A stretch of 40,687 nt of DNA, taken from Eubacterium sp. (GTDB lineage: Bacteria; Bacillota; Clostridia; Lachnospirales; Lachnospiraceae). Within the stretch, counting starts at the first letter, position 1; every line of letters starts with the position of its first letter. This document shows, in pieces, positions 8,237-15,975 of this stretch. The notes beneath the pieces were generated by a model, which saw only the letters and a program-made list of their open reading frames with translations, had not been told where the DNA came from and did not search any database. A program made the position numbers and the translations under genes. Where the stretch lies: contig JAFRGL010000014.1 in NCBI GenBank assembly GCA_017433825.1, forward strand, positions 1 to 40,687, read 5' to 3'.

Positions 8237-9101
8237 TTCCTTTTGCGGAGAACAGTTTCTCGTAGAACTCCGCACTGGTTTTGTATTTGTATTTGTGTAT
8301 TGCCTGCAGGCGCATCAGCCGCATGGCCATGCCGGCCGGAAGCTTTGTATCTTCCAGGTAGACCAGCAGACGTTCCTTGCCCAGATCCCTGGCATAGCTG
8401 ACCTCGTCCCTGCAGTTTTGCGACGCCACATAATTTGCGGACAAAAAGGCGATGAAGTAGCTGCATTTGTTGATGTGGCCGGCTATGTTTTCATCCCACT
8501 CCGAAGCAGGGTCGATTCCTTCATCGTACCAGACCCGGAACCCGTTTTTCTGCAGCTCGCAGATAATCTCGAAGACCTTCTGCATATCTTTGTGCGAATA
8601 GCTGATAAAAATGTGCGGTTCATCGCCGTCGTAAGGCTTTTCAGGCTTCCGGCTTTCCGGCACGGCAGAAGAACCGTCCGTACTGCTTCTGCACTTCTCC
8701 ACAAAATCGTCCAGGAACTTTGCCAGGTTTTTCAGGGAAGCGCCTGCACTGATGTCAAACAGAGTTACTTTATCCATGGCAAGAAGCCGGTTGCCGAAAG
8801 GATGCCCGCCCATGCATGTGTCCCCGGCATGAAACCTTATGGCAACGACCGGGATATCACAGGATATGGCATAATCAAGCTCCGCGTCTGCCGAAAGTGA
8901 GCTTGCCAGATCATCGTTCATAAAGGTAATGTAGGCGTCACAGCTTGAAAGCTCTCCCTGGATTTTCACATAGTCCAGTCCGAGCCCGTCATCGCTTGCA
9001 TGCTGCGCATCCATCCAGCGTACACCCTTCTTTTCAAGAGCCTTCTGCACGTCCTGGGCCCTCTTCCAGCCTTTCGCATAGGAACTGATAAAAACTCTCA
9101 T
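8217..9101 (-). CDS. TIR-domain protein with N-terminal TIR-like domain
   Basis: This 294-residue protein has a clear C-terminal TIR domain (about 162-290): strand HIFISYSHKD, a WYDEGIDPASEWDENI segment, and NCRDEVSYA with E233 at the position of the catalytic glutamate of NAD-cleaving TIR domains. The N-terminal 135 residues look like a second, worn TIR fold: MRVFISSYAKG, KALEKKGVRWMD, CDAYITFMNDDL and ADAELDYAIS (E74). A poorly ordered linker (137-160) joins them. It is the last gene of the minus-strand operon, 20 bases after the other TIR gene, with an AAAGGA site. By family it may cleave NAD or signal through ADP-ribose products. No ThsA or sirtuin partner is present. It could also be only an adaptor. 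Confidence 0.9.
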   Translation of the reverse strand: MRVFISSYAKGWKRAQDVQKALEKKGVRWMDAQHASDDGLGLDYVKIQGELSSCDAYITFMNDDLASSLSADAELDYAISCDIPVVAIRFHAGDTCMGGHPFGNRLLAMDKVTLFDISAGASLKNLAKFLDDFVEKCRSSTDGSSAVPESRKPEKPYDGDEPHIFISYSHKDMQKVFEIICELQKNGFRVWYDEGIDPASEWDENIAGHINKCSYFIAFLSANYVASQNCRDEVSYARDLGKERLLVYLEDTKLPAGMAMRLMRLQAIHKYKYKTSAEFYEKLFSAKGINVTGN

Positions 9102-9121
9102 GTCCGTTTTCCTTTCATTGA

Positions 9122-9910
9122 TTACAGCTGTTCATCCCGGCACAAATCGATGTCCTGTGCCGTATCCACTTTATCAAGGAACTGTCTTTTGTCCGTGTAT
9201 TTGTAATAAAAGAGCGCCTGCTTGCGCCCGAACCGCATGGCATAGGCCGGATCCAGTTCCATATCCTCCAGATAGACAGGGAGAATATCCAGGTCCAGTT
9301 CCCTGGCAAAGTAAAGCTCGTCCTTGCAGTTTGTCGATTCGAAATAGTTCTTTGAGAAGAAGGGGATCAGGTAACCGGCGGCTTCGAGATGCGTTGCGAT
9401 ATTGTCATCCCACTCCGTTCCGGGGTCAATGCCCTCGTCAAACCATACCCGGTAGCCATGGCTCTGCAGGATCCGGATAATGGAGAAGACCTTCTGCTTA
9501 TCCTTGTGGGAATAGCTGGCGAAGATATACGGTTTGTCACCGGTATAGGGTATGATTACCGAGACGTCCTTTTGTATCTTTTTTGCTTCCTCCAGGCCGG
9601 CTTCTACCTCTGCAAGCACGCCTTCTGGCGTTACGGTTTCCAGTTCGAACGTCAGCTGGAGGAGGCCGCTTTCTTTGGCTTCCTGCAGTTCTTTCACCAG
9701 CCGGAAGGACTTCCTGGCTGCTTCCGAGTCAAAATACAGAATCATAACAGATTCATGAATCGCATCCGTCACCGCCTGCTGCCAGTTCCCGAAGTAAATG
9801 ATATCCCTGCCGGGAAGCCAGCACGAAAAGCCCGTCTGTTCGAGGAGCTCTACGACAGGCAGGATGGTTTCCCGGTCTATATTGCTGAAACAAATGTATA
9901 AGTCTTTCAT
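9122..9910 (-). CDS. TIR-domain protein with N-terminal TIR-like domain
   Basis: This 262-residue protein has the same plan as its neighbour. A C-terminal TIR domain (about 126-250) has strand YIFASYSHKD, WFDEGIDPGTEWDDNI and NCKDELYFA with E198 at the catalytic position. The N-terminal part (1-115) again begins like a TIR domain (LYICFSNIDRE, LLEQTGFSCWLPGRDI) but lacks a clear catalytic glutamate. The two proteins share motif order and the GIDP-x-x-EWD segment but differ elsewhere, so they are old paralogues and may form a heteromer. The start has an AGGAAG site, and the coiled-coil gene ends 9 bases upstream, indicating translational coupling. Confidence 0.9.
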   Translation of the reverse strand: MKDLYICFSNIDRETILPVVELLEQTGFSCWLPGRDIIYFGNWQQAVTDAIHESVMILYFDSEAARKSFRLVKELQEAKESGLLQLTFELETVTPEGVLAEVEAGLEEAKKIQKDVSVIIPYTGDKPYIFASYSHKDKQKVFSIIRILQSHGYRVWFDEGIDPGTEWDDNIATHLEAAGYLIPFFSKNYFESTNCKDELYFARELDLDILPVYLEDMELDPAYAMRFGRKQALFYYKYTDKRQFLDKVDTAQDIDLCRDEQL

Positions 9911-9919
9911 AACTTCTTC

Positions 9920-10450
9920 CTACTGCCTGTCCTTTGCAATGTCCAGGTTGCTGACCAGGTTTGCTTTCCTGTTTTCCCACTCCTTTTTTGAATCCGCATA
10001 GAAGGCTTCCAGGTTTTTGCTTACCTGCTCTTCCCGTTCCCGCCTCTTTTTTGCGGCTTCGCTGCTGGCCCAGGCGGCGCTTGCTGCATCTGCTTTCTTT
10101 CTGGCTTCCCTGCGGGCTTTATCCGCTTCAGCCTTTTTCCTCTGCTTTTCGAGGATTTCGTCCGCTTCCGCCACGCGCTTTTCCAGCCCGGCCTTCTGCT
10201 TTTCAAAATCTGCTTTCTGCCTTTCAAACTCCGCTTTCTGCTTTTCCAGTTCTTCTTTCTCGTGCTTCTGCCAGGACAGCATCTTTTCGAGAATATGTTT
10301 TCTTTGACAGAAAAGCAGCGCGTCCGAATCAGATGCGCAAACCGGCGAGAGCGTCCTTTTTTCCAGGATGTTTTTATCACGGACGAAGCCGCAGGCGCAT
10401 TCGTGCCTGTTCTCCAGATTCTCTTTTCCGCAGATGATGCATTTCCACAT
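9920..10450 (-). CDS. Zinc-ribbon plus coiled-coil protein of the TIR operon
   Basis: The frame is open further upstream, but the real start is the ATG at 10450, just after AAGAGGG, because a zinc ribbon begins right there. The 176-residue protein has cysteines C4, C7, C18 and C20 (CIIC...CAC), then a long charged helix from about residue 57 to 145. Within it are three heptads with the pattern E-x-Q-K-A (about 69-89) and an alanine/arginine-rich stretch, a coiled coil. It has no membrane segment. As first gene of the operon with the two TIR genes it could be the scaffold or sensor that clusters them. This role is inferred from order and domain type only. Confidence 0.85.
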   Translation of the reverse strand: MWKCIICGKENLENRHECACGFVRDKNILEKRTLSPVCASDSDALLFCQRKHILEKMLSWQKHEKEELEKQKAEFERQKADFEKQKAGLEKRVAEADEILEKQRKKAEADKARREARKKADAASAAWASSEAAKKRREREEQVSKNLEAFYADSKKEWENRKANLVSNLDIAKDRQ

Positions 10451-10656
10451 AATGTTTCCCTCTTGAAAACGGATGGCCGCACGCCTGCTGATTATTTGCC
10501 GCAGGCTTTCCTTTAAGATTAAGATTAACGGAAAACGGCGGAAAATACAAGCCTCATGTTCCTGATACCGGGCAGATTTCGGGACAGTATCGCGAGGTAG
10601 AATAAGGCCAGTACAAGGATAATGGGCCGGTTGCTGCCTGCAGGGGGAAATATAAA
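10451..10656. other. Divergent promoter region of the TIR operon and the nuclease-like gene
   Basis: This 206-base gap separates two divergent units. On the minus strand a TTGTAT box lies 17 bases from a TAATCT box (about 10520-10548), a weak fit to sigma-A. On the plus strand TAGAAT at 10598-10603 could be a -10, without a good -35. A short direct repeat AAGATTAAGATTAA is at 10515-10528. No operator palindrome is evident. Confidence 0.35.
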
Positions 10657-11901
10657 ATGAACGATGATTATCCATATCCGCCAATTCACGAAAAACCGAC
10701 GCAAAGTCTGTCTTTTGAACGGCTTAATATGCTTTGGGAGCGGTACCCGCAGCATCATGAAATGACAACCTTTTCCACCATGGACGAACTGCTTTCTGAA
10801 CACGAATCCTGGAAAGGGGAGTTTGAAGAATTCAGAAAGGAATACGAAGAAGGAGGATATGACCGGTTCCTGGTGCAGCTGTCCTGGTCGGACCTTCCCT
10901 ACCGGTACGCTGCCGGAAAATTAATCGAAAAAGATGGTCCGCTTAAAGCCAATCCGTATACCGAAGCTTTCCTTGGACAGTTTTCCGGGCTGGATACGGA
11001 AAAAAAGGCCTGCTTCCTCTTTCCGGAAAGCTTCGCATCCCGGTTTTTTGTCATTATGGAGGTCTGCAAAAGGGCGGAAATCCTCCGTCCGGTAAAAAAT
11101 CTTTTCCCGGACGAGGAAAAGATGCATTATCTGGCCGTTTTTGATAAAATGGATATGGACAGCATCCTTTTGATGTACCACCTGCTTTATACAAATGCCG
11201 CGGAGGATTTGTACGGGGGCTATTTCCTGTATGATTATTCCCTTTCCTGGTACCAGACGCACCTGCAGGAAAAAGGTACGGTGCTTCGGTCGCCGTATCT
11301 TCCGGACCGGCTTGCGAGATACCAGGGGAACCTGCCAAGGCATTTCAATCCGGTAAAAACCGTCCATGTCCGGCAAAACATCCGGCATATCCTGGAAAAC
11401 GGCTGGTTTTCATCGGAACTGGAATTCTTCCGGAACCTGACGGAAATCATCATGCCGCTTTTCCAGTGGTGGTATACGGATTTGGCTATGTACGAGGAAA
11501 AAGACGGCTTTCGTACCAACTGGCGGCTGGAAAGGACGAAAATCAGGACGAAGCTTACGGCGGAGGGGATTATAAAGCCGAAATGGAAGCATGAGCTGTC
11601 ATTGTTCTATGCAGTGCAAAAACTGTATCCCGATACCCTGTACCAGCATCGTCCGCAGTGGCTGGGCCGGCAAAGCCTGGATTTGTATATCCCTTCCATC
11701 AGGACGGCAATAGAATACCAGGGGGTCCAGCATTATCTGCCCGTGCCCTTTTTCGGCGGGGAAGACGCTTTAAGCAGGCGTCAGGAACTGGACAGGCAGA
11801 AAAGACAGCTTTGTGAAGAAAACCGCGTCCGCTTTATCGAATGGCCCTATCACATTGAACCGACAAAGGAAAACATACTGGCTGAGCTGGCCTGTGACTA
11901 G
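10657..11901 (+). CDS. Protein with C-terminal PD-(D/E)XK-like nuclease domain
   Basis: This 414-residue protein has an uncharacterised N-terminal two thirds, mostly helical and rich in aromatic residues, and a C-terminal domain (about 305-410) with restriction-endonuclease-like motifs. These are SLDLYIP with D342, then IEYQGVQHY with E353, Q355 and H359, followed by FFGGEDAL and a basic helix. This matches the D...E-x-(K/Q) core of the PD-(D/E)XK superfamily as in small very-short-patch-repair-like domains. It could cut DNA. The start follows CAGGGGGAAA. It is divergent from the zinc-ribbon/TIR operon and 6 bases from the phosphoesterase gene. What the N-terminal part binds is not known. Confidence 0.8.
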   Translation: MNDDYPYPPIHEKPTQSLSFERLNMLWERYPQHHEMTTFSTMDELLSEHESWKGEFEEFRKEYEEGGYDRFLVQLSWSDLPYRYAAGKLIEKDGPLKANPYTEAFLGQFSGLDTEKKACFLFPESFASRFFVIMEVCKRAEILRPVKNLFPDEEKMHYLAVFDKMDMDSILLMYHLLYTNAAEDLYGGYFLYDYSLSWYQTHLQEKGTVLRSPYLPDRLARYQGNLPRHFNPVKTVHVRQNIRHILENGWFSSELEFFRNLTEIIMPLFQWWYTDLAMYEEKDGFRTNWRLERTKIRTKLTAEGIIKPKWKHELSLFYAVQKLYPDTLYQHRPQWLGRQSLDLYIPSIRTAIEYQGVQHYLPVPFFGGEDALSRRQELDRQKRQLCEENRVRFIEWPYHIEPTKENILAELACD

Positions 11902-11907
11902 TGTATA

Positions 11908-12618
11908 ATGAAAATACTTGTAATCCCTGATGTGCATCTGAAACCGTGGATGTTTGAGCGCGCATCGGCGTTAATGAAAAAGAATAAAGCGCAGCGTGCG
12001 GTCTGTCTTATGGACATCGCTGATGACTGGCGGCAGCAGTACAACCTCGACCTCTATATGCAGACGTATGACGCTGCGATAAAGTTCGCAAAAGATTTTC
12101 CGGATACGCTGTGGTGTTACGGGAACCACGACTTAAGCTATCTGTGGCAGAAGAAGGAATCCGGGTATTCCCCGGTTGCACCCCGGATTGTCTGTGAAAA
12201 ACTGCGTATTTTGAGGGAAACGCTTCCCGATGAACGGCAGCTTGCCTTTCTGCACCGTATCGACAGTGTTTTGTTTTCCCACGGCGGGCTTTCTGACGAA
12301 TTCGTAATGGAATATGTTCCCGGGACATATTATAATGATGCTGACGCAGTAATAGAAACGATTAACGGCTTCGGCCCTGCTGAAATGTGGCAGGATTTAT
12401 CACCCATATGGTACAGGCCCCAGTATTATCCGGGAGAAATGTACGGTTCCGGGAAACTCTTACAGGCTGTCGGCCATACGCCGGTGAAAGACATAATTAA
12501 AGAGGGAAATGTTATTTCCTGCGACGTTTTTTCAACAGACAGTAACCGGAAGCCTTTAGGAACACAAAAGTTTCCGGTAATCGATACGGTGACAGGGGAC
12601 TGCTGCGGGCTTGTTTAG
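11908..12618 (+). CDS. Calcineurin-like metallophosphoesterase
   Basis: This 236-residue protein has the dimetal phosphoesterase motifs D8-x-H10 (IPDVHLK), the second-metal segment LMDIADDW (D36; Met replaces the usual Gly of GDxxD), GNHD (N73, H74), a later H125 (FSHGGL) and GHTPV. It is thus likely active on phosphomonoesters, nucleotides or nucleic acid. The start lies 6 bases after the stop of the nuclease-like gene and has no separate ribosome site, which argues for translational coupling and a shared job. The alternatives are a Ser/Thr phosphatase-like enzyme or a dinucleoside tetraphosphatase. Confidence 0.87.
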   Translation: MKILVIPDVHLKPWMFERASALMKKNKAQRAVCLMDIADDWRQQYNLDLYMQTYDAAIKFAKDFPDTLWCYGNHDLSYLWQKKESGYSPVAPRIVCEKLRILRETLPDERQLAFLHRIDSVLFSHGGLSDEFVMEYVPGTYYNDADAVIETINGFGPAEMWQDLSPIWYRPQYYPGEMYGSGKLLQAVGHTPVKDIIKEGNVISCDVFSTDSNRKPLGTQKFPVIDTVTGDCCGLV

Positions 12619-12639
12619 TTAAAGAAAGGGTTCAAAAAC

Positions 12640-12966
12640 ATGTTGTCATCTGCATTTACCATTCCTGCGAAGAATACGATTGCCAAAGGGGAGGATCTGA
12701 ACCTTTTGGGCGGCATCGTAAACCGGTCGGAAGAAGCGGTCACTGCGGTTATCCGCGTATGGGCGAGGCTTTCCGGCGAATGGAAGCCGGTTCTTTCAAA
12801 GGAAGAAGAAATTGCGGCAGGAGAGCATAAGCATGTGTATTACACCCTTCCGTTTGCTGCTCTTGAAGATGCCTTTCCCGGGGAAGATCTGGAAGAAGTG
12901 GAAGTATATATATCCGATTGTATGCCGGATGCGAAGACAAACGGTGAACTGATATTAGTGGACTGA
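12640..12966 (+). CDS. Small beta-rich protein, function unknown
   Basis: This 108-residue protein alternates short beta-type strands (TAVIRVWARLSG, KHVYYTLPFAAL, EEVEVYISDC) and has a GGIVNRSEEAV turn early on, so it looks like a small immunoglobulin-like sandwich. It has no signal peptide. It lies 21 bases after the phosphoesterase gene behind AAAGAAAGGG and probably closes that unit. I recognise no family. Confidence 0.65.
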   Translation: MLSSAFTIPAKNTIAKGEDLNLLGGIVNRSEEAVTAVIRVWARLSGEWKPVLSKEEEIAAGEHKHVYYTLPFAALEDAFPGEDLEEVEVYISDCMPDAKTNGELILVD

Positions 12967-13014
12967 CCGAAACTATAAGAAGGCAAAATTACATAAAGAA
13001 GACAGGAAAAACCA

Positions 13015-14268
13015 ATGTTTGAAATAAAAGGAAAAATTACAACCGCGGTATGCTACGCAACCGTCATAGAGGACGCCGCGATAGAGCAGATTCAGAAAAT
13101 GTGCGATTACGCGCTTACGGAAGGCTCCCTGGTACGCATCATGCCGGACGTGCATGCAGGTGCCGGGTGCACCGTCGGAATGACCATGACCGTTGCGGAT
13201 AAAGCCTGCCCGAACATCGTCGGCGTGGATATCGGCTGCGGGATGTACACCGTGAAACTGAATGACAGAAGGCTTGATTTCGAAAAAATCGATGAAGCTG
13301 CCCATTTCATCCCCTCCGGCATGAATACCTGGGAGGAAGCCGCTGAAAAATTCGACCTTGCGGGGCTGAAATGTTTCGGCAGCTTAACCGGCATCGGAAG
13401 GCTGGAATGTTCCCTGGGAACCCTAGGCGGCGGAAACCATTTCATTGAGATAGACAAAGCCGCAAACGGTGATTATTATCTGATAATCCATTCCGGAAGC
13501 AGGAATCTGGGAAAACAGGTGGCGGAGTATTATCAGAAGCTTGCCATTGACCTGCATGCGGGCAGGGAGGATTACCTGCGCAGAAGAAATGAAATCATTA
13601 AGACATATAAAGAAGAAGGCAGGCAATCCGAAATACAGTCTGCTTTGAATGCACTGGATAAAGAGTACAAAGAGAAAACGCCGGACGTGCCGGATGATAT
13701 CTGCTGGCTGTACGGCACTTCCTTTAAAGACTACCTGCACGATGTGGAAATCTGCCAGCGCTTTGCGAAAAGAAGCCGCGAGATAATGGCGGATATTATC
13801 CTGCGAAGGACCGGCATGACGGCAGATGAAAGCTTCCATACCATCCACAATTACATCGACACAAGCGAAATGATTCTCCGCAAAGGCGCGATTGCCGCGC
13901 ATAAAGGCGAAAAAGTCCTGATCCCCATCAATATGCGGGACGGTTCCGTCATTGCCGTGGGCAAAGGGAATCCGGAATGGAATTTTTCCGCGCCTCACGG
14001 CGCCGGCCGCCTGATGTCCAGGAGCAAGGCAAAGGCGGCAATAGACCTGGAAGCCTACAAGGCTGCAATGGAAGGCATCTATACGACCTCCGTAAACGAG
14101 AACACCCTGGACGAGGCGCCTATGGCATATAAATCCATAGACGATATCATAGACGTTATAAAGGAAACCGTAGACATACTGGAGGTCATGAAACCGGTAT
14201 ATAACTTCAAGGCGTCCGAAGACGAACTTCCCTGGAAGAAAAAAGCAGCTGTTCCGAAAGAGGACTGA
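13015..14268 (+). CDS. rtcB: RtcB-type RNA ligase
   Basis: This 417-residue protein has all core RtcB signatures: MPDVHAGAGCTVG (H47), GVDIGCGM (D72, metal ligand C75), LGGGNHFIEI (N141, H142), IHSGSRNLG (H159) and SAPHGAGR with the guanylated H328. RtcB joins RNA 2',3'-cyclic phosphate (or 3'-phosphate) ends to 5'-OH ends using GTP and manganese, repairing cut tRNA or rRNA. The length matches the family, and nothing is missing. There is no archease or RtcA gene next to it and no sigma-54 regulator as in enterobacteria. The neighbour MntP, a manganese exporter, is 1 kb downstream. Confidence 0.95.
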   Translation: MFEIKGKITTAVCYATVIEDAAIEQIQKMCDYALTEGSLVRIMPDVHAGAGCTVGMTMTVADKACPNIVGVDIGCGMYTVKLNDRRLDFEKIDEAAHFIPSGMNTWEEAAEKFDLAGLKCFGSLTGIGRLECSLGTLGGGNHFIEIDKAANGDYYLIIHSGSRNLGKQVAEYYQKLAIDLHAGREDYLRRRNEIIKTYKEEGRQSEIQSALNALDKEYKEKTPDVPDDICWLYGTSFKDYLHDVEICQRFAKRSREIMADIILRRTGMTADESFHTIHNYIDTSEMILRKGAIAAHKGEKVLIPINMRDGSVIAVGKGNPEWNFSAPHGAGRLMSRSKAKAAIDLEAYKAAMEGIYTTSVNENTLDEAPMAYKSIDDIIDVIKETVDILEVMKPVYNFKASEDELPWKKKAAVPKED

Positions 14269-14301
14269 AAAACACGGCAGACATAAAGGGGGTCAGAAGC
14301 C

Positions 14302-15357
14302 ATGAGAAAAATACTTCTTGTAATCGACATGCAGAATGACTTCATTGACGGCGCTTTGGGCACGCCGGAAGCAGAGGCAGTCGTGGAAAATGTGAAGGAC
14401 AAAATCCGCTCTTATCCGGCAGAAGACATATTTGTGACAATGGATACGCACGGCGATGACTATATGGATACCCAGGAAGGGAAATACCTTCCGGTGCCGC
14501 ACTGCATCCGCGGTACGAAAGGGTGGGAAATCAGACCGGACATCAAAGAATTACTGACAGGGGCCCACGTTTACGAAAAGCCGACGTTCGGAAGCACCCT
14601 TCTTGCGGAGGATCTGAAAGCGCTTTCCGAAACGGAAGAAATCGAGCTGGAGCTTGCCGGAGTCTGCACGGATATCTGCGTGGTATCCAATGCGCTTCTT
14701 TTAAAAGCGGCGATGCCGGAGGTTAAGCTCAGCGTGGATGCTTCCTGCTGTGCGGGCGTTACGCCGCAGAAACACAAGGCCGCCCTGGAGACCATGAAGT
14801 CCTGCCAGATACAGGTAAGGGAAGAGCATGGCACGGTGGTTCTGCGGACAAAGCGGCTTACCCTGCGAAAATACCGCCCGGAAGACGCGGATATTATTTA
14901 TCGGTATTTCGGAACTGATCCTGACATGGTCCGGTACTCCGGCTGGAATCCGTATGCGACCCTGGAAATGGCACGGGAAACCGTGAACAGGTACATAGAA
15001 AGCTATGGGGATGAGCATTTCTACGGCTGGGCGATAGAAGCGGACGGTGCTTTTGCCGGAACAATAGGAGCCTATGACTTCGAAAATGACCGGATAGAAA
15101 TCGGCTACAGTATCGTGAAGGATTTCTGGGGGCTGGGATATGCGGCCGAAGCGCTGGAGAAAGTGCTGGGACACCTGACGGAAAACGAAGGCATTTCCTG
15201 CGTGACTGCCTGGTGCGCTGCGGAAAACACAGGTTCCCGAAAAGTGCTTGAAAAGGCGGGAATGAAACTGGTCAGCATTGAAAAAGACGGCCTTGCGGTC
15301 GGAGACAGGATATACGATAAATTAAACTATGAATACACTCGGACCCTTTATCATTAA
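14302..15357 (+). CDS. Fusion: isochorismatase/nicotinamidase-like domain with GNAT acetyltransferase
   Basis: This 351-residue protein joins two enzymes. Residues 1-172 are a cysteine hydrolase: D9 (VIDMQNDF), K93 (YEKPTFGS) and C126 (GVCTDICVVSNA) form the triad, and D48, H50 and H67 match the metal site of nicotinamidases. Residues about 178-350 are a RimJ/RimL-type GNAT acetyltransferase (LTLRKYRPEDADIIYRYF, FWGLGYAAEAL as the acetyl-CoA loop, NTGSRKVLEKAGM). If the first half is a nicotinamidase it would recycle nicotinamide released from NAD. The joint at 170-180 carries no stop or gap. The end overlaps mntP by 29 bases. The start follows a GGGGGTCAG site. Confidence 0.9.
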   Translation: MRKILLVIDMQNDFIDGALGTPEAEAVVENVKDKIRSYPAEDIFVTMDTHGDDYMDTQEGKYLPVPHCIRGTKGWEIRPDIKELLTGAHVYEKPTFGSTLLAEDLKALSETEEIELELAGVCTDICVVSNALLLKAAMPEVKLSVDASCCAGVTPQKHKAALETMKSCQIQVREEHGTVVLRTKRLTLRKYRPEDADIIYRYFGTDPDMVRYSGWNPYATLEMARETVNRYIESYGDEHFYGWAIEADGAFAGTIGAYDFENDRIEIGYSIVKDFWGLGYAAEALEKVLGHLTENEGISCVTAWCAAENTGSRKVLEKAGMKLVSIEKDGLAVGDRIYDKLNYEYTRTLYH

Positions 15358-15919
15358 CAGTATTCTTTTAGGCGTGGGCCTGGCGATGGACGCCTTTTCG
15401 GTGTCGATGGCCAACGGGCTTAACGCGCCGAAGATGTCCCGCGGCATGAAAACGGTTATTCCGCTTACATTTGCATCGTTCCAGTTCCTGATGCCTGTGA
15501 TCGGCTGGATCTGCGTGAGGGGCATTGCGGAGGAATTCACCGCTTTCCAGAAGGCCATACCCTGGATTGCGCTGGGACTACTCGTGTTCATCGGCGGTAA
15601 AATGTGCTTTGAAGGCATCCGCGGCGGTGAAACGGAAAGTTCAAACCTCACACTGAAGCCCGGCGCGCTGCTGATACAGGGCGTGGCAACCTCCATCGAC
15701 GCTTTGTCTGTGGGCTTTACCATCGCAGAATACCATACCGCGCAGGCTTTATCTGCCGGCATCATCATCGGCGGGGTAACCTTTGTCATCTGTTCTGCCG
15801 GCCTTCGCATCGGCCAGCGCTTCGGCACGCGTCTTGCCGGGAAAGCGTCCATATTAGGCGGCGTCATCCTCATCGGCATCGGCATTGAAATTTTCGTCAC
15901 CGGCATCTTCGGCGGCTGA
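15329..15919 (+). CDS. mntP: Manganese efflux pump MntP
   Basis: This 196-residue inner-membrane protein has six hydrophobic segments in two homologous halves. Each half carries an acidic motif: GLAMDAFSVS with D21 and ATSIDALSVG with D124, the residues on the manganese path in MntP. It exports Mn(II) when the metal is in excess. The start lies inside the end of the isochorismatase-GNAT gene (29-base overlap), with no strong ribosome site, so translation is probably coupled. No yybP-ykoY manganese riboswitch can be present directly upstream, because that region is coding. Confidence 0.93.
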   Translation: MNTLGPFIINSILLGVGLAMDAFSVSMANGLNAPKMSRGMKTVIPLTFASFQFLMPVIGWICVRGIAEEFTAFQKAIPWIALGLLVFIGGKMCFEGIRGGETESSNLTLKPGALLIQGVATSIDALSVGFTIAEYHTAQALSAGIIIGGVTFVICSAGLRIGQRFGTRLAGKASILGGVILIGIGIEIFVTGIFGG

Positions 15920-15975
15920 CCGGTGGCTAAAAAAAACTTGTAACAAGCCGGAGCTTTGGAAGAAAGGAGTACCGG

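Noticed and set aside
8217-9910. Thoeris defence system
   Set aside because: TIR proteins alone are not enough. No ThsA with SIR2 and SLOG/Macro domains is present in the window.
10021-10482. Basic 153-codon minus-strand frame in the coiled-coil gene
   Set aside because: It is a frame-shifted reading of a repetitive Lys/Glu/Gln-rich coding sequence. The ribbon and heptads are in the other frame.
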